Shown: positions 7,646 through 16,679 of the stretch, one piece after another | How the letters are laid out: each line of letters opens with the position of its first letter | Numbering within the stretch: position 1 is the stretch's first letter | From: Lysinibacillus pinottii | GTDB lineage: Bacteria > Bacillota > Bacilli > Bacillales_A > Planococcaceae | DNA: 64,000 bases | Assembly: GCF_024753545.1 (NCBI RefSeq) | Contig: NZ_JANTOO010000005.1 | Span: 1-64,000, forward strand | Direction: 5' to 3' | The notes under the pieces: model-generated | Database searches by the model: none | What the model saw: the letters and a program-made list of their open reading frames with translations, nothing else | What the model was told of the DNA's origin: nothing | Made by a program: the position numbers and the translations under genes

Positions 7646-8998
7646 ATGGGTAAATATTTTGGAACAGATGGCGTCCGTGGCGTCGCCAATAGTGAACTAA
7701 CACCGGAATTTGCATTTAAACTTGGCCGTATAGGTGGCTATGTTTTAACGAAAGATGCAACTGACCGTCCTAAGGTTTTAATTGGTCGTGACACACGTAT
7801 TTCAGGCGAGATGCTGGAAGGTGCACTTGTTGCTGGTCTTTTATCAATTGGGGTAGAGGTAATGCGCCTTGGAATTATTTCAACACCAGGTGTTGCATAC
7901 CTTACTCGTATTATGAGCGCAGATGCAGGCGTCATGATTTCAGCTTCGCATAACCCAGTAGCTGACAACGGCATTAAATTCTTCGGTCCAGATGGCTTTA
8001 AGCTAACAGATGCACAAGAAGAGGAAATAGAAGTTTTACTTGATGCTCAAGAGGATACATTACCACGTCCAATTGGGGCAGATTTAGGATCTGTAAGTGA
8101 CTATTTCGAAGGCGGACAAAAGTACATTCAATACTTAAAACAAACAGTGGATGAAGAATTTGATGGTATCCATGTAGCATTAGACTGTGCACATGGTGCT
8201 ACCTCATCATTAGCGACGCATCTTTTTGCGGACCTAGAGGCTGACATTTCTACAATGGGTTCTTCTCCAAATGGTTTAAATATTAATGATGGTGTAGGTT
8301 CAACTCACCCAGAGGGACTAGCTAAATTTGTATTAGAAAAGGATGCAGATGTGGGTCTAGCGTTTGATGGAGACGGTGACCGTTTAATTGCTGTAGATGA
8401 AAACGGTAAAATTGTTGACGGCGATCAAATTATGTTTATTATTGGCAAGTATTTAAATGCAGTTGGTCGTTTAAAGAAGCAAACTATTGTGTCAACCGTT
8501 ATGAGCAATATGGGCTTCTATAAGGCAGTAGAAGATAACGGTATGCAAAGCATACAAACTGCAGTAGGGGATCGTTATGTCGTAGAGGAAATGCGTGCTA
8601 ATGATTACAATTTAGGTGGCGAGCAATCAGGGCATATTGTTTTCTTAGATTTTAATACAACGGGCGATGGTCTACTAACAGGTATTCAGCTTGTCAACAT
8701 TATGAAAGCGACAGGTAAGAAGCTGTCAGAGCTTGCTGCCGAGATGAAAATCTATCCTCAGCGTCTTGTCAATGTTCGTGTAACAGACAAGCATGCGGTG
8801 ACTGAAAATACGAAAGTGGCCGCTGTGATTGCAGAGGTAGAAGCTGCAATGGCAGGGAATGGTCGTGTTTTAGTACGTCCTTCAGGTACTGAGCCGCTTG
8901 TTCGTGTAATGGTGGAAGCTGCTACAGAAACAGCTTGTGAGCGTTTTGTTGAGCGTATTGCAGATGTTGTGCGTGCAGAAATGGGCTTAACAGACTAG
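7646..8998 (+). CDS. glmM: phosphoglucosamine mutase
   Basis: A 450-residue enzyme that converts glucosamine-6-phosphate to glucosamine-1-phosphate on the route to UDP-GlcNAc and peptidoglycan. The active-site phosphoserine loop is ISASHNP (near residue 100). The metal-binding loop is FDGDGDR (near 243), the sugar-binding loop is GGEQSGH, and the phosphate-binding loop is RPSGTEPLVRV near the C-terminus. The ATG at 7646 (MGKYFGTDGVRG) is the conserved start; a TTG at 7625 also lies in frame but precedes the ribosome site. It is the third gene of the cdaA operon, and the next enzyme-linked gene, glmS, follows about 1.5 kb later. Confidence 0.97.
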   Translation: MGKYFGTDGVRGVANSELTPEFAFKLGRIGGYVLTKDATDRPKVLIGRDTRISGEMLEGALVAGLLSIGVEVMRLGIISTPGVAYLTRIMSADAGVMISASHNPVADNGIKFFGPDGFKLTDAQEEEIEVLLDAQEDTLPRPIGADLGSVSDYFEGGQKYIQYLKQTVDEEFDGIHVALDCAHGATSSLATHLFADLEADISTMGSSPNGLNINDGVGSTHPEGLAKFVLEKDADVGLAFDGDGDRLIAVDENGKIVDGDQIMFIIGKYLNAVGRLKKQTIVSTVMSNMGFYKAVEDNGMQSIQTAVGDRYVVEEMRANDYNLGGEQSGHIVFLDFNTTGDGLLTGIQLVNIMKATGKKLSELAAEMKIYPQRLVNVRVTDKHAVTENTKVAAVIAEVEAAMAGNGRVLVRPSGTEPLVRVMVEAATETACERFVERIADVVRAEMGLTD

Positions 8999-9011
8999 TA
9001 AATATAAACTT

Positions 9012-9046
9012 AACTCGATTTCCGTTTTTAGGAGGTCGAGTTTTTC
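9012..9046 (+). terminator. terminator after glmM
   Basis: A 12-bp stem with two G-U pairs (AACTCGATTTCC / GGAGGTCGAGTT), a 7-base loop and a T run. Confidence 0.88.
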
Positions 9047-9121
9047 TTGTTTGAAAAAGGATGTTTTAAATAGCAAAGATGGGGAACAGTAAAAAGGAGT
9101 CACAATAACAAGGAGTGTTTG

Positions 9122-9643
9122 ATGGATATGGCTAAAATTGCTACAGTTATTACCGATATGTTCGAGGATAGTGAATTTACAAGTCCTAAAGAAGCCTTAG
9201 AAGCGGCTGGACATCAGCTAGTAACAATTGATACAGAGGCAGGAAAAGAGGTAAAAGGGAAACATGGGGAAACAGTAAAAATTGATAAAGGCATTGATGA
9301 TGTAAAAGCGACTGATTTTGATGCACTGTTTATACCTGGTGGTTTTTCTCCAGATATCTTACGCGCCGATGATCGTGTAGTGGCGTTTGTAAAATCCTTT
9401 ATGGATGATATGAAACCAACCTTTGCCATTTGTCATGGACCGCAGCTGCTAATTACGGCAAAAACACTAAATGGTCGTGACGCTACAGGTTATAAATCCA
9501 TTCAAGTAGATTTAGAAAACGCAGGGGCAAAATTCCACGATGAGGAAGTATTCGTCTGCCAAAAGCAACTCGTGACAAGTAGAACACCAGATGACCTACC
9601 TGCCTTTAATAGAGAAATAGTAAATTTATTAGCTAGTAAATAA
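9122..9643 (+). CDS. DJ-1/PfpI family protein (YfkM-like)
   Basis: A 173-residue single-domain protein of the DJ-1/ThiJ/PfpI superfamily. The nucleophile elbow AICHGPQLL holds Cys104 followed by His105, and the upstream FIPGGFSPD loop supplies the acidic partner, so the usual catalytic centre is intact. Family members act as glyoxalase/deglycase-like or general stress proteins; the reaction cannot be fixed from sequence. The ATG at 9122 is preferred because AAGGAG lies seven bases before it; the overlapping TTG at 9119 is too close. It is a single gene between terminators, resembling B. subtilis general stress protein YfkM in length and motif layout. Confidence 0.85.
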   Translation: MDMAKIATVITDMFEDSEFTSPKEALEAAGHQLVTIDTEAGKEVKGKHGETVKIDKGIDDVKATDFDALFIPGGFSPDILRADDRVVAFVKSFMDDMKPTFAICHGPQLLITAKTLNGRDATGYKSIQVDLENAGAKFHDEEVFVCQKQLVTSRTPDDLPAFNREIVNLLASK

Positions 9644-9645
9644 CA

Positions 9646-9679
9646 AAAAGGCACAAGCAGCTTTTGCTTGTGCCTTTTG
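9646..9679 (+). terminator. terminator after the PfpI-family gene
   Basis: A 14-bp stem AAAAGGCACAAGCA / TGCTTGTGCCTTTT, which can serve both strands. Confidence 0.9.
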
Positions 9680-9687
9680 TTTCTTTT

Positions 9688-9872
9688 GTATAATGCGCTG
9701 GGCACATTTGTTGTTTGACCAAGATCAATGTGTATTCTGGCGATACCCTTAAAGCCCGTACTCGTAAGTTGCGTGACAACTTCATATCCATAAATTTCGT
9801 CACGACTAATGATTTCTAATACGATTCCTGCCTGCCTTTAAGCATTTTCTTCAGATTCTCCACCAAATCACC
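9688..9872 (-). pseudogene. PadR-family regulator relic
   Basis: The minus strand encodes fragments of a PadR winged-helix regulator in two frames: VENLKKMLKGRQ, then after a +1 shift GIVLEIISRDEIYGYEVVTQ and LTSTGFKGIA. The motif EIISxxEIYGYE is typical of PadR N-termini. Only about 60 residues remain, with a frameshift and no C-terminal part. The rest of the 9680-10000 gap shows nothing else recognisable. Confidence 0.7.
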
Positions 9873-10006
9873 CCCACTAACAAAACAATCCGTACTAAGT
9901 AATGCTAAGTAGTGTGTTTTTCAAGGTTTTTCTAGCACTAGCAATTGTATGTCTACATATTTGTCACGAAAAAGCAAGGGTACTAGGTATTTTTTATAAC
10001 GAAAGT

Positions 10007-10035
10007 TTGACGGATAGCATATGATTGAGTATGAT
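10007..10035 (+). promoter_or_regulatory. sigma-A promoter of glmS
   Basis: TTGACG, a 17-base spacer and TATGAT. Transcription from about 10042 would give an mRNA with about 77 bases before the ribozyme cleavage site. Confidence 0.82.
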
Positions 10036-10118
10036 GGAGAAGTTGAAGACGAGGTCCGACCTTGTTCTTGAACGAACGCAAAAGGAGGAAAGAGAGCGTA
10101 AAATCGGAAAACAATTAT

Positions 10119-10280
10119 AGCGCCTGAGCTGAAGAAATTGGACGAAAAGAATCTTCAGCAGACGAGGTGGAGGTTTATCGAAAATTCGGCGGATACCTCC
10201 CGATCGACATACCCGATTGTCATTTTTCATTTTGAAAGCATTTGAGTGATTGAATGTACAGGAAATGGAGAAGGTATCGT
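10119..10280 (+). ncRNA. glmS ribozyme (glucosamine-6-phosphate riboswitch)
   Basis: Self-cleaving leader of glmS. The cleavage-site motif A|GCGCC is at 10119-10124. P2 is formed by GCTGAAG and CTTCAGC. The highly conserved core GACGAGGTGGAGGTTTATCG then TTCGGCGGATACCTCCC follows. P3 can form from ATACC/GGTAT and P4 from CATTT/AAATG further on, setting an approximate 3' end near 10280. In known examples glucosamine-6-phosphate binding triggers cleavage and RNase J1 degradation of the mRNA, which lowers GlmS synthesis. The remaining 190 bases to the start codon show no clear element. Confidence 0.94.
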
Positions 10281-10470
10281 AAAGCAATAGATGAATAGAA
10301 GAAAACTTCACATATCGAATGCTCCATTCAGATGGCTGAATGAGTTCATTGCATGTACGAAAGTGCTTTATTTTATTTAAAATAAAGTTTGCTTGTCCAT
10401 TCAAAAAATTCGGTAGATGAGGTCTACTTTGTCATTGCGTTAAATTGACAATATCGGAGGACGAGAATTT

Positions 10471-12273
10471 ATGTGTGGAATTGTAGGATATATTGGTGAA
10501 TCAGATGCAAAGGAAATTTTATTAAAAGGTTTAGAAAAGCTAGAATATCGTGGTTATGATTCAGCGGGCATTGCAGTCCGTAATGAAGAAGGCGTAACGG
10601 TTTTTAAAGAAAAAGGACGTATCGCAGACTTACGAGAAGCGGTAGATGAAGATGTTGCTGCGAAAATTGGTATTGGTCATACACGTTGGGCTACACATGG
10701 AGTACCAAATCGTTTAAATGCTCATCCGCATCAAAGTGCATCAGGGCGTTTTACGCTTGTGCATAATGGGGTAATTGAAAACTATCATCTATTACAAAAA
10801 ACATACTTAAAAGGTATTCCAATGAAATCTGATACAGATACAGAGGTTATCGTGCAATTAGTAGAGTTGTTTGTAAAAGAAGGTTTAAGCACAGCAGATG
10901 CTTTCCGTAAAACGTTATCTTTACTACATGGTTCATATGCGCTTGCACTATTAGATGCAGAAGCCGCTGATACAATCTTTGTAGCGAAAAATAAATCTCC
11001 ACTTTTAGTTGGAATTGGTGAAGACTTCAATGTTGTTGCTTCGGATGCAATGGCTATGCTGCAAGTGACAGACCAATATGTAGAGCTACACGACAAAGAG
11101 GTTGTAATTGTACACAAGGCTAGCGTTGAAATTACAAAACTAGATGGTTCTGTAGTGGAACGTGCACCATATACAGCAGAGCTTGATATGAGCGACATTG
11201 AAAAGGGAACATATCCTCATTATATGTTAAAAGAAATGGATGAGCAGCCTACAGTCATACGCAAAATTATTCAAGCGTATGAGGGTGATAATGGCGATCT
11301 AACAATTGATACCGAAATTTTAGAAGCATTGCGAGCTGCAGATCGTTTATATATTATTGCGGCGGGCACAAGCTATCATGCAGGGCTCATTGGTAAACAA
11401 TATTTTGAAAAAATGGCTGGTATCCCAGTAGAAGTTCATATTTCTAGTGAATTCGGCTATAATATGCCATTACTTTCAAAAAGACCTTTATTTATCTTTA
11501 TTACACAATCAGGGGAAACAGCAGACAGCCGTCAGGTTCTAGTAAAAATTAAAGAGCTTGGCTACCCAACATTAACAATTACAAATGTACCTGGCTCAAC
11601 ACTATCACGTGAAGCTGATCACACGTTGTTATTACATGCGGGTCCAGAAATAGCTGTAGCTTCTACAAAAGCATATGTGGCGCAAGTAGCAGTCCTTGCT
11701 CTAGCAGCCTATGTAACAGCAAAAGCAAATGGCACAGGCTTAGAATTTGATTTAAAACAAGAGCTTGCGATTGCCGCAAACGGTATCCAAACAATTATTG
11801 ACTCAAAAGATGTATTAGAAGACATCGCAGAAGACTACTTAAAAATCGCGCGTAATGCATTCTTTATTGGTCGTAATATGGACTTCTACGTGAGCCTTGA
11901 AGGGGCCTTAAAACTAAAGGAAATCTCTTATATCCAAGCAGAAGGCTTTGCTGGCGGTGAGCTTAAACACGGAACAATTGCTTTAATTGAAGAAGGAACA
12001 CCAGTGTTTGCACTTGTTACACAAGCATCAGTTGGGCTAAACATCCGTGGTAATGTGAAAGAAGTTGCTGCGCGTGGTGCATATCCATGTATTATCGCGA
12101 TGGCTGGTATTGATGAGGATGGCGACCGATTAGTCATTCCGCATGTTCACGAATACCTAACGCCACTTGTATCGGTAGTGCCATTACAGTTAATCAGCTA
12201 CTATGCAGCACTCCACCGTCGTTGTGATGTGGATAAACCACGTAACTTAGCTAAATCGGTGACAGTTGAATAA
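10471..12273 (+). CDS. glmS: glutamine-fructose-6-phosphate aminotransferase
   Basis: A 600-residue enzyme that makes glucosamine-6-phosphate from fructose-6-phosphate and glutamine, the committed step of amino-sugar synthesis. The N-terminal class II glutaminase domain begins MCGIVGYIG, so Cys becomes the catalytic nucleophile after Met removal. It also contains GHTRWATHG and HNGVIENY. Two SIS isomerase domains follow, with IAAGTSYHAG, SQSGETADS and the conserved C-terminus KPRNLAKSVTVE. The start follows the site GGAGGACG. Expression is controlled by the ribozyme in its own leader, and it ends at a strong terminator. Confidence 0.98.
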   Translation: MCGIVGYIGESDAKEILLKGLEKLEYRGYDSAGIAVRNEEGVTVFKEKGRIADLREAVDEDVAAKIGIGHTRWATHGVPNRLNAHPHQSASGRFTLVHNGVIENYHLLQKTYLKGIPMKSDTDTEVIVQLVELFVKEGLSTADAFRKTLSLLHGSYALALLDAEAADTIFVAKNKSPLLVGIGEDFNVVASDAMAMLQVTDQYVELHDKEVVIVHKASVEITKLDGSVVERAPYTAELDMSDIEKGTYPHYMLKEMDEQPTVIRKIIQAYEGDNGDLTIDTEILEALRAADRLYIIAAGTSYHAGLIGKQYFEKMAGIPVEVHISSEFGYNMPLLSKRPLFIFITQSGETADSRQVLVKIKELGYPTLTITNVPGSTLSREADHTLLLHAGPEIAVASTKAYVAQVAVLALAAYVTAKANGTGLEFDLKQELAIAANGIQTIIDSKDVLEDIAEDYLKIARNAFFIGRNMDFYVSLEGALKLKEISYIQAEGFAGGELKHGTIALIEEGTPVFALVTQASVGLNIRGNVKEVAARGAYPCIIAMAGIDEDGDRLVIPHVHEYLTPLVSVVPLQLISYYAALHRRCDVDKPRNLAKSVTVE

Positions 12274-12365
12274 TTGAGTTTTATACTAGAAGTGTGTTTG
12301 TAGTTTTATAAAAAAATTTGATCATTTAAAACAAAGTTCGATAATTTATATTAAAGTTTGATTAA

Positions 12366-12396
12366 ACATCCTGTGTTGATATGCAGGATGTTTTTT
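12366..12396 (+). terminator. terminator after glmS
   Basis: An 8-bp stem ACATCCTG/CAGGATGT followed by a T6 run. The remainder of the 12274-12556 gap shows only AT-rich sequence. Confidence 0.88.
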
Positions 12397-12556
12397 GTAT
12401 AGATAAGATTGTGAAGAATTGTAGGTTTTCAAATTATATAAAGGAAATTTTTTAAAGATTAACATTTCTGTTATTCTTTTTTCTTTTGTGATAGATTTAT
12501 CGTATTCATTTCGTATTACATAGTAGGTACCAATATTCATTGAGCGGGGTGAACAA

Positions 12557-13102
12557 TTGAAAATTACAGAGAACAATGTTGTACAACACATACAGAAAAA
12601 AAATGAAAAATCAATTCCTTTTATTATTAATCAGTATGGTGGTTTACTTACAGCGATCATTAAACGTCATTTAAATTACCAGCAGCAAGATTATGAAGAA
12701 TGCCTTGATGATGTTTTATTATCGATATGGAATAATATTCATTCCTTTGATCCTAAGAAAAATTCATTCAAACAATGGATTGCAGCGATTGCAAAGTATA
12801 AAGCAATTGATTATCAAAGAAGACAAATTACCATACAAAATCAGCAATTTTCAGTTTCAGAAATTGATGAATCTATGGTAAAGGCAAAACAACCATTAGA
12901 AGAAAACTGCGTTGAGGAACTCCTTGAGCAATTGTCAGCTAGTGAACGGAAAATCTTTGAAAAATACTATTTAGAAGGAACCCCTTCAAGTGAAATAGCA
13001 AAAGAATTTGATGCGAAAGAGTCTTGGGTTTATAACAAGCTTTCCAGAGGACGTAAAAAGCTTAAAAGTTTTTTAGTTCAAAAAATGAAGTGTGAGGAGT
13101 GA
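12557..13102 (+). CDS. ECF-type RNA polymerase sigma factor
   Basis: A 181-residue sigma-70 family protein. Region 2 spans about residues 25-95, with the pattern YEECLDDVLLSIWNNIHSF and an IAAIAKYKAIDYQRR helix. Region 4 spans about 120-175 with LSASERKIFEKYYLEGTPSS and a recognition helix ending SRGRKKLKSF. The start is a TTG at 12557 after GCGGGGTGA. The gene runs into the next one with only 4 bases between, and that gene encodes a DUF4179 membrane protein expected to hold the sigma factor at the membrane until a signal releases it. The inducing condition is unknown. A second module of the same design lies at 33119-35276. Confidence 0.87.
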   Translation: MKITENNVVQHIQKKNEKSIPFIINQYGGLLTAIIKRHLNYQQQDYEECLDDVLLSIWNNIHSFDPKKNSFKQWIAAIAKYKAIDYQRRQITIQNQQFSVSEIDESMVKAKQPLEENCVEELLEQLSASERKIFEKYYLEGTPSSEIAKEFDAKESWVYNKLSRGRKKLKSFLVQKMKCEE

Positions 13103-13106
13103 GAAT

Positions 13107-14204
13107 ATGTCTATTTATAAAGATTTAAATGATATGAATATGGATTTGGAACATTATGAAGAACAAGACCTTACAAACTTCGAGAAAAAGAAATGGGAAA
13201 AGCGTATATTAAAAAAAATAAGTAAAGAAAAGCCATCTCACGTAAAGATATATTTAGGAGTTACAGCATCTGTAGCAATGATTTTTAGTTTGATTATTGT
13301 CACGGGTTTAATTTCACCAACGATGGCGGCGGCGATGAAAGAAGTGCCTTTATTATCATCTGTTTTTAAATTTACAAGGGATCTTGGTCTACACGCCGCG
13401 GATGAAAAGGGGCTCTCAACAAAATTGAATACAAGCGTTACGCATGAAGGCTTTACATTAAATGTAACAGAAGTAGTGTATGATGGTACACGTGTTGCAA
13501 TTGGGATTGAAGGCCATCATAAAGAAGGTGAAAATTCAAAAGAAAGTTTATCAGATCAAATGAGTAATATTGAATTTTCACTAAATGGTGAACCACTGAA
13601 TCACACTAATTATAGTGGTGTTTATATGCAACCAAGTAAGGATAATAATTCCGCAGTTCTTGAATTTGCAGATTTGGAAAATAAAAATGGAGGCATTTTC
13701 CAAAAGAAGTTTAATTTGACATTATCCACTACAATAACTGGGATTTCTGAACCTTTTAAAATGGATATTCCAGTGAGGGATATAGGTAACTATATAAACC
13801 TACAGCCTAATATAAGTAGAAAATACAAAAATAATCAGTTTACTATTGAACAAATTATACTAACTCCCATAACAACTAGTATTACAACAAGAATAGCCTT
13901 GCTTGATAAATCAACTTCTGTAGATTTCCGGGAAGGAATACGTATCGAAGTTTATGATGAACAAGGGCGTGAACTAAAACTAATTAATGGCAATGGTGGC
14001 CGTGAGACAAATAAAGGAAATAGCGATTTCATCATGGATTTACGTGTTCATCCATTTGAAACCTTACCAAAAGCTATTACAATTAAACCGTATATTCATC
14101 TTTATGACTTTGAGGGATCATACCAACTGGATGAAAACGGTGATCCGAAGATTCAATACATTCCAGAACTAGAAATAACAATACCAATTAACTCAAAAGA
14201 ATAA
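13107..14204 (+). CDS. DUF4179 membrane protein, probable anti-sigma factor
   Basis: A 365-residue protein with a cytoplasmic N-terminus (residues 1-46), one transmembrane helix (about 47-70, rich in Val/Ile/Ala) and a large outer domain of DUF4179 type starting VTHEGFTLNVTEVVYDGTRV. The gene follows an ECF sigma gene by 4 bases and has the site GAGGAGTG before the ATG at 13107. Genes in this position usually encode the cognate anti-sigma factor. No zinc-finger motif is visible in the short N-terminal part, so binding must use a different interface. No catalytic residues were identified. Confidence 0.8.
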   Translation: MSIYKDLNDMNMDLEHYEEQDLTNFEKKKWEKRILKKISKEKPSHVKIYLGVTASVAMIFSLIIVTGLISPTMAAAMKEVPLLSSVFKFTRDLGLHAADEKGLSTKLNTSVTHEGFTLNVTEVVYDGTRVAIGIEGHHKEGENSKESLSDQMSNIEFSLNGEPLNHTNYSGVYMQPSKDNNSAVLEFADLENKNGGIFQKKFNLTLSTTITGISEPFKMDIPVRDIGNYINLQPNISRKYKNNQFTIEQIILTPITTSITTRIALLDKSTSVDFREGIRIEVYDEQGRELKLINGNGGRETNKGNSDFIMDLRVHPFETLPKAITIKPYIHLYDFEGSYQLDENGDPKIQYIPELEITIPINSKE

Positions 14205-14215
14205 AAAACTTCAAA

Positions 14216-14410
14216 CTATCTTTTCACCTCAAAATAATAAGTACCAAGTAGTGCTCCGTTAGATTTAAAAGCTTTAACTTGAGCAGTTCCTGTATTTATC
14301 ATAATAGTTTTATTACCAACAAGACGTACAACATTATTTCCATACAAAACTAACCAATGAGTACCTTGTATAGCGTATTCAGAGCTATAAGCGATTTTAG
14401 GAATAAGCCC
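14216..14410 (-). pseudogene. C-terminal relic of an unidentified protein
   Basis: The minus strand reads open for 64 codons to a TAG at 14216, giving GLIPKIAYSSEYAIQGTHW and then VRLVGNKTIMINTGTAQVKA, ending in FEVKR. There is no start codon, ribosome site or upstream part, so this is the tail of a lost gene, perhaps a secreted protein with a beta-sandwich end. The family is not recognised. The rest of the 14205-14622 gap holds the repeat described separately. Confidence 0.5.
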
Positions 14411-14419
14411 ATATTTTAG

Positions 14420-14488
14420 TTATTCCATTAAAGTACGCGTTTATTTAGGAACGCGTCTTTTTCTTTTAAAGGGCCATTTAGTTGAATA
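14420..14488. repeat. palindromic repeat, copy 1
   Basis: A 69-base element with ends GTTATTC / GAATAAC, an inner hairpin ACGCGTT/AACGCGT with a T-rich tail, and the core words CCATTAAAG and TTTTAAAGGGCC. Partial copies sharing TTCCATTAAAGGGCGCG occur at 15161-15180 and 16999-17025, suggesting a small dispersed family. Confidence 0.6.
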
Positions 14489-14622
14489 ACTGCCTCTAAA
14501 GAGAATTGTATATTTATGTTAAAATTTAGGGATAGTTCTTGAGAACAACTTGGTTATTTAATAAGAGTTTTTCGTTATTGCCATAGATACTTTATTTATA
14601 GTAGAAGAAGTGAGGGATTAAC

Positions 14623-15147
14623 ATGTTTTTTGTTCAAATGTCTGGCTTTCCTGGGTCTGGGAAGTCTACACTTTCTCGTCAAATTGCTGAGCGTACAGGA
14701 GCAGTCATAATAGACCACGATATTGTAAAATCTGCTTTATTACAGTCAACAGAAGAAATTCAAATCGATTCAAAATTAACTGGTAAGATTTCATATAATA
14801 TTGATTGGTCTTTAATTGAATTTTACTTATCACAAGGACAAAATGTAGTATTTGATAGCCCTTGCCTTTATCAAGAAATGGTAGATCGAGGAATTGCTAT
14901 GTCTAAAAAATATAATGTGAAGTACAAATATATTGAGTGCTACCTTGATGATTTTCAAGAGATTAATTTTAGATTGAAAAATCGAGAAAGAATGATAAGT
15001 CAAATAAGTGAGGTAACTTCCGAAGAGAATTTTAAATATACATTAGTCAATAGTAAAAGACCCGCTGATTATCAGTGCTTGGTTGTAAATACTGGCGAAC
15101 CTATCGATAGTTATATTAATGACGTTGTAAATTACATAAAGAAATGA
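14623..15147 (+). CDS. small P-loop kinase-like ATPase (AAA_33 type)
   Basis: A 174-residue protein with a Walker A motif GFPGSGKST at residues 8-16 and an early DHD (about 31-33) typical of P-loop kinases of the AAA_33/zeta-like group. A later Arg-rich stretch (FRLKNRERM) fits a lid region. Related proteins phosphorylate small molecules such as nucleosides, aminoglycosides or sugars; the substrate is not evident here. The ATG at 14623 follows GAAGTGAGGG. The gene is alone, surrounded by relics and repeats, which is consistent with an accessory gene. No toxin-antitoxin partner was found next to it. Confidence 0.7.
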   Translation: MFFVQMSGFPGSGKSTLSRQIAERTGAVIIDHDIVKSALLQSTEEIQIDSKLTGKISYNIDWSLIEFYLSQGQNVVFDSPCLYQEMVDRGIAMSKKYNVKYKYIECYLDDFQEINFRLKNRERMISQISEVTSEENFKYTLVNSKRPADYQCLVVNTGEPIDSYINDVVNYIKK

Positions 15148-15160
15148 GTTGTAAATATTT

Positions 15161-15330
15161 TTATTCAATTAAAGGGCGCGATTGTGGAGCAACACAGGTA
15201 GAAAATATTCAAACTTTTTTATAAAACCTAACTTAAAACAGCTAAAGAAGAATCCCTTTTTGTCAATCTTTTTTCAAAAGGGATTCTTCTTATTTAACGT
15301 AAAATAAGGGTTTTGCGAGGCATTTTTAAT
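15161..15330. repeat. repeat fragments and a hairpin element
   Basis: A second copy of the ATTAAAGGGCGCG word (15161-15180) is followed by a long hairpin (15245-15291, AAGAAGAATCCC / GGGATTCTTCTT), then the segment AACGTAAAATAAGGGTTTT and CGAGGCATTTTTAAT. The hairpin plus this segment is repeated in diverged form at 16862-16946. The hairpin may also terminate the kinase gene upstream. The rest of 15331-15700 has no gene. Confidence 0.55.
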
Positions 15331-15424
15331 CAAACTTTATTCCAAACCAACAGTATTGAGTTACAATAAAGTTGTATACAGAACACTTAAACAGAATACA
15401 TGAGTGATGATAACTATAAAATAC

Positions 15425-15462
15425 AAACCTTGGTACAGTGTATTGCTGTATCAGGGTTTTTG
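15425..15462 (+). terminator. orphan terminator-like hairpin
   Basis: A stem AAACCTTGGTACAG / CTGTATCAGGGTTT with a 7-base loop and a T5 tail. No gene lies directly before it, so it may be left over from a deleted gene. Confidence 0.6.
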
Positions 15463-15700
15463 TTTATGGTTTTTATTATGGCACACAAAATGCATTTCTT
15501 TAGTAAAGAATGCGACTTTCCTTCATCTAAGTAGCAATATGGTTGAATAACATTTTTATATGAAAGTCACGCTCTAGAAATGAAATAAAACTGCGATGAA
15601 ACACCCCTTTGAAACCGAATAGGAGAGCAACATTTCAAATAATGTTCCTTGATATAATTCTCTATGTAATATAACTTTGTTTGAACAAGGAGATGGAAGC

Positions 15701-16465
15701 ATGAGTAAGTTAAGAGGCAAAATCGCTTTAGTTACAGGATCAAGTCGAGGAATTGGCCGCAGTATTGCATTGCGTCTGGCTCAAGAGGGAGCCTTTGTCA
15801 TCGTTCATTACGGGAAAAGGCGTAATGAGGCAGAAGCAGTTGTTCACCAGATCGAACAAAGCGGAGGAAATGCTTGCGCAATTGGTGCTGACCTTAGTAC
15901 TCTAGATGGTATTCAAGATTTATTTACTACTTTGGATGATACTATTCGGGGATATATGGGCGGTGTCGGATTCGATATTCTTGTCAACAATGCTGGAATA
16001 GGTCAAATTATGAGTTTAGAAGAGACGACGGAAGAATCATTTGAGGAGGTAATGAAGATTAATGTTAAAGCACCACTTTTTGTTACTCAGCAAGCTTTGC
16101 CACGTTTAAAAGATGGAGGACGTATTATTAATATTTCTTCTTTTGTGACACGTGCAGCTTCGCCAAGTGTCTTCACATACAGTATGTCCAAAGGTGCTAT
16201 CGACACGTTTACGCGTCTTCTAGCCAAGCAACTAGGGAGCCGTGATATTACGGTAAACGCCATCCAACCTGGAATTATTAATACGGAGATGAATGCTGAG
16301 ACTTTGGAAAACCTTGATGGGCAAAAATATGCGGCTGGTCTTTCAATCTTCAATAGATGGGGAGAACCCGAGGATGTGGCAGATATTGCCGCCTTTCTTG
16401 CTTCCTCAGACAGCCGTTGGGTAACTGGTCAATTACTCGATGCAAGTGGAGGATCTCATCTATAG
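15701..16465 (+). CDS. short-chain dehydrogenase/reductase
   Basis: A 254-residue classical SDR. The cofactor-binding glycine motif TGSSRGIG is at residues 12-19, the structural NNAG follows near residue 97, and the catalytic residues are seen in INISSF and YSMSKGA (Tyr-x3-Lys). The C-terminal DASGG is typical of FabG-like members. An early basic residue pattern after the second strand (HYGKRR) suggests NADP(H). The ATG at 15701 follows AAGGAGATGGAAGC. The gene is alone, with IS and gene relics after it. Its substrate is unknown. Confidence 0.85.
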   Translation: MSKLRGKIALVTGSSRGIGRSIALRLAQEGAFVIVHYGKRRNEAEAVVHQIEQSGGNACAIGADLSTLDGIQDLFTTLDDTIRGYMGGVGFDILVNNAGIGQIMSLEETTEESFEEVMKINVKAPLFVTQQALPRLKDGGRIINISSFVTRAASPSVFTYSMSKGAIDTFTRLLAKQLGSRDITVNAIQPGIINTEMNAETLENLDGQKYAAGLSIFNRWGEPEDVADIAAFLASSDSRWVTGQLLDASGGSHL

Positions 16466-16505
16466 AACCTGTAAGATAACGAATTTATACGGAACTTCAA
16501 ATGAA

Positions 16506-16672
16506 GACACCCGAAAAAGTTAGACACATATTTTTAAGCAGTTACTGAGGAATGAACTCTGTATTGGACAGGGCTCATTCCTTTTAATTTTTCTTTCATT
16601 CGTTGGTTATTGTAAATAGTAAATGTACCTTTCCAATTCGAAATGAAATGTTCCATACTTTCAAATTTTTAG
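16506..16672 (-). mobile_element. IS3-family (IS150-like) transposase remnant
   Basis: The minus strand encodes the last 47 residues of an IS3-group OrfB transposase: KFESMEHFISNWKGTFTIY and then NNQRMKEKLKGMSPVQYRVH to a stop at 16534. KLKGMSPVQYR is a hallmark of this group. Just beyond the stop is TGTCTAACTTTTTCGGGTGT, which looks like the terminal inverted repeat. The rest of the element is missing, so it is not mobile. Confidence 0.8.
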
Positions 16673-16679
16673 TTCAGAT

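Noticed and set aside
9994..10404. 136-codon open frame on the minus strand
   Set aside because: It runs antisense through the glmS promoter and ribozyme and has no protein-like features; the ribozyme explains this stretch.
10785..11198. 137-codon minus-strand open frame inside glmS
   Set aside because: It is a Ser/Thr-rich shadow of the glmS coding frame, with no ribosome site.
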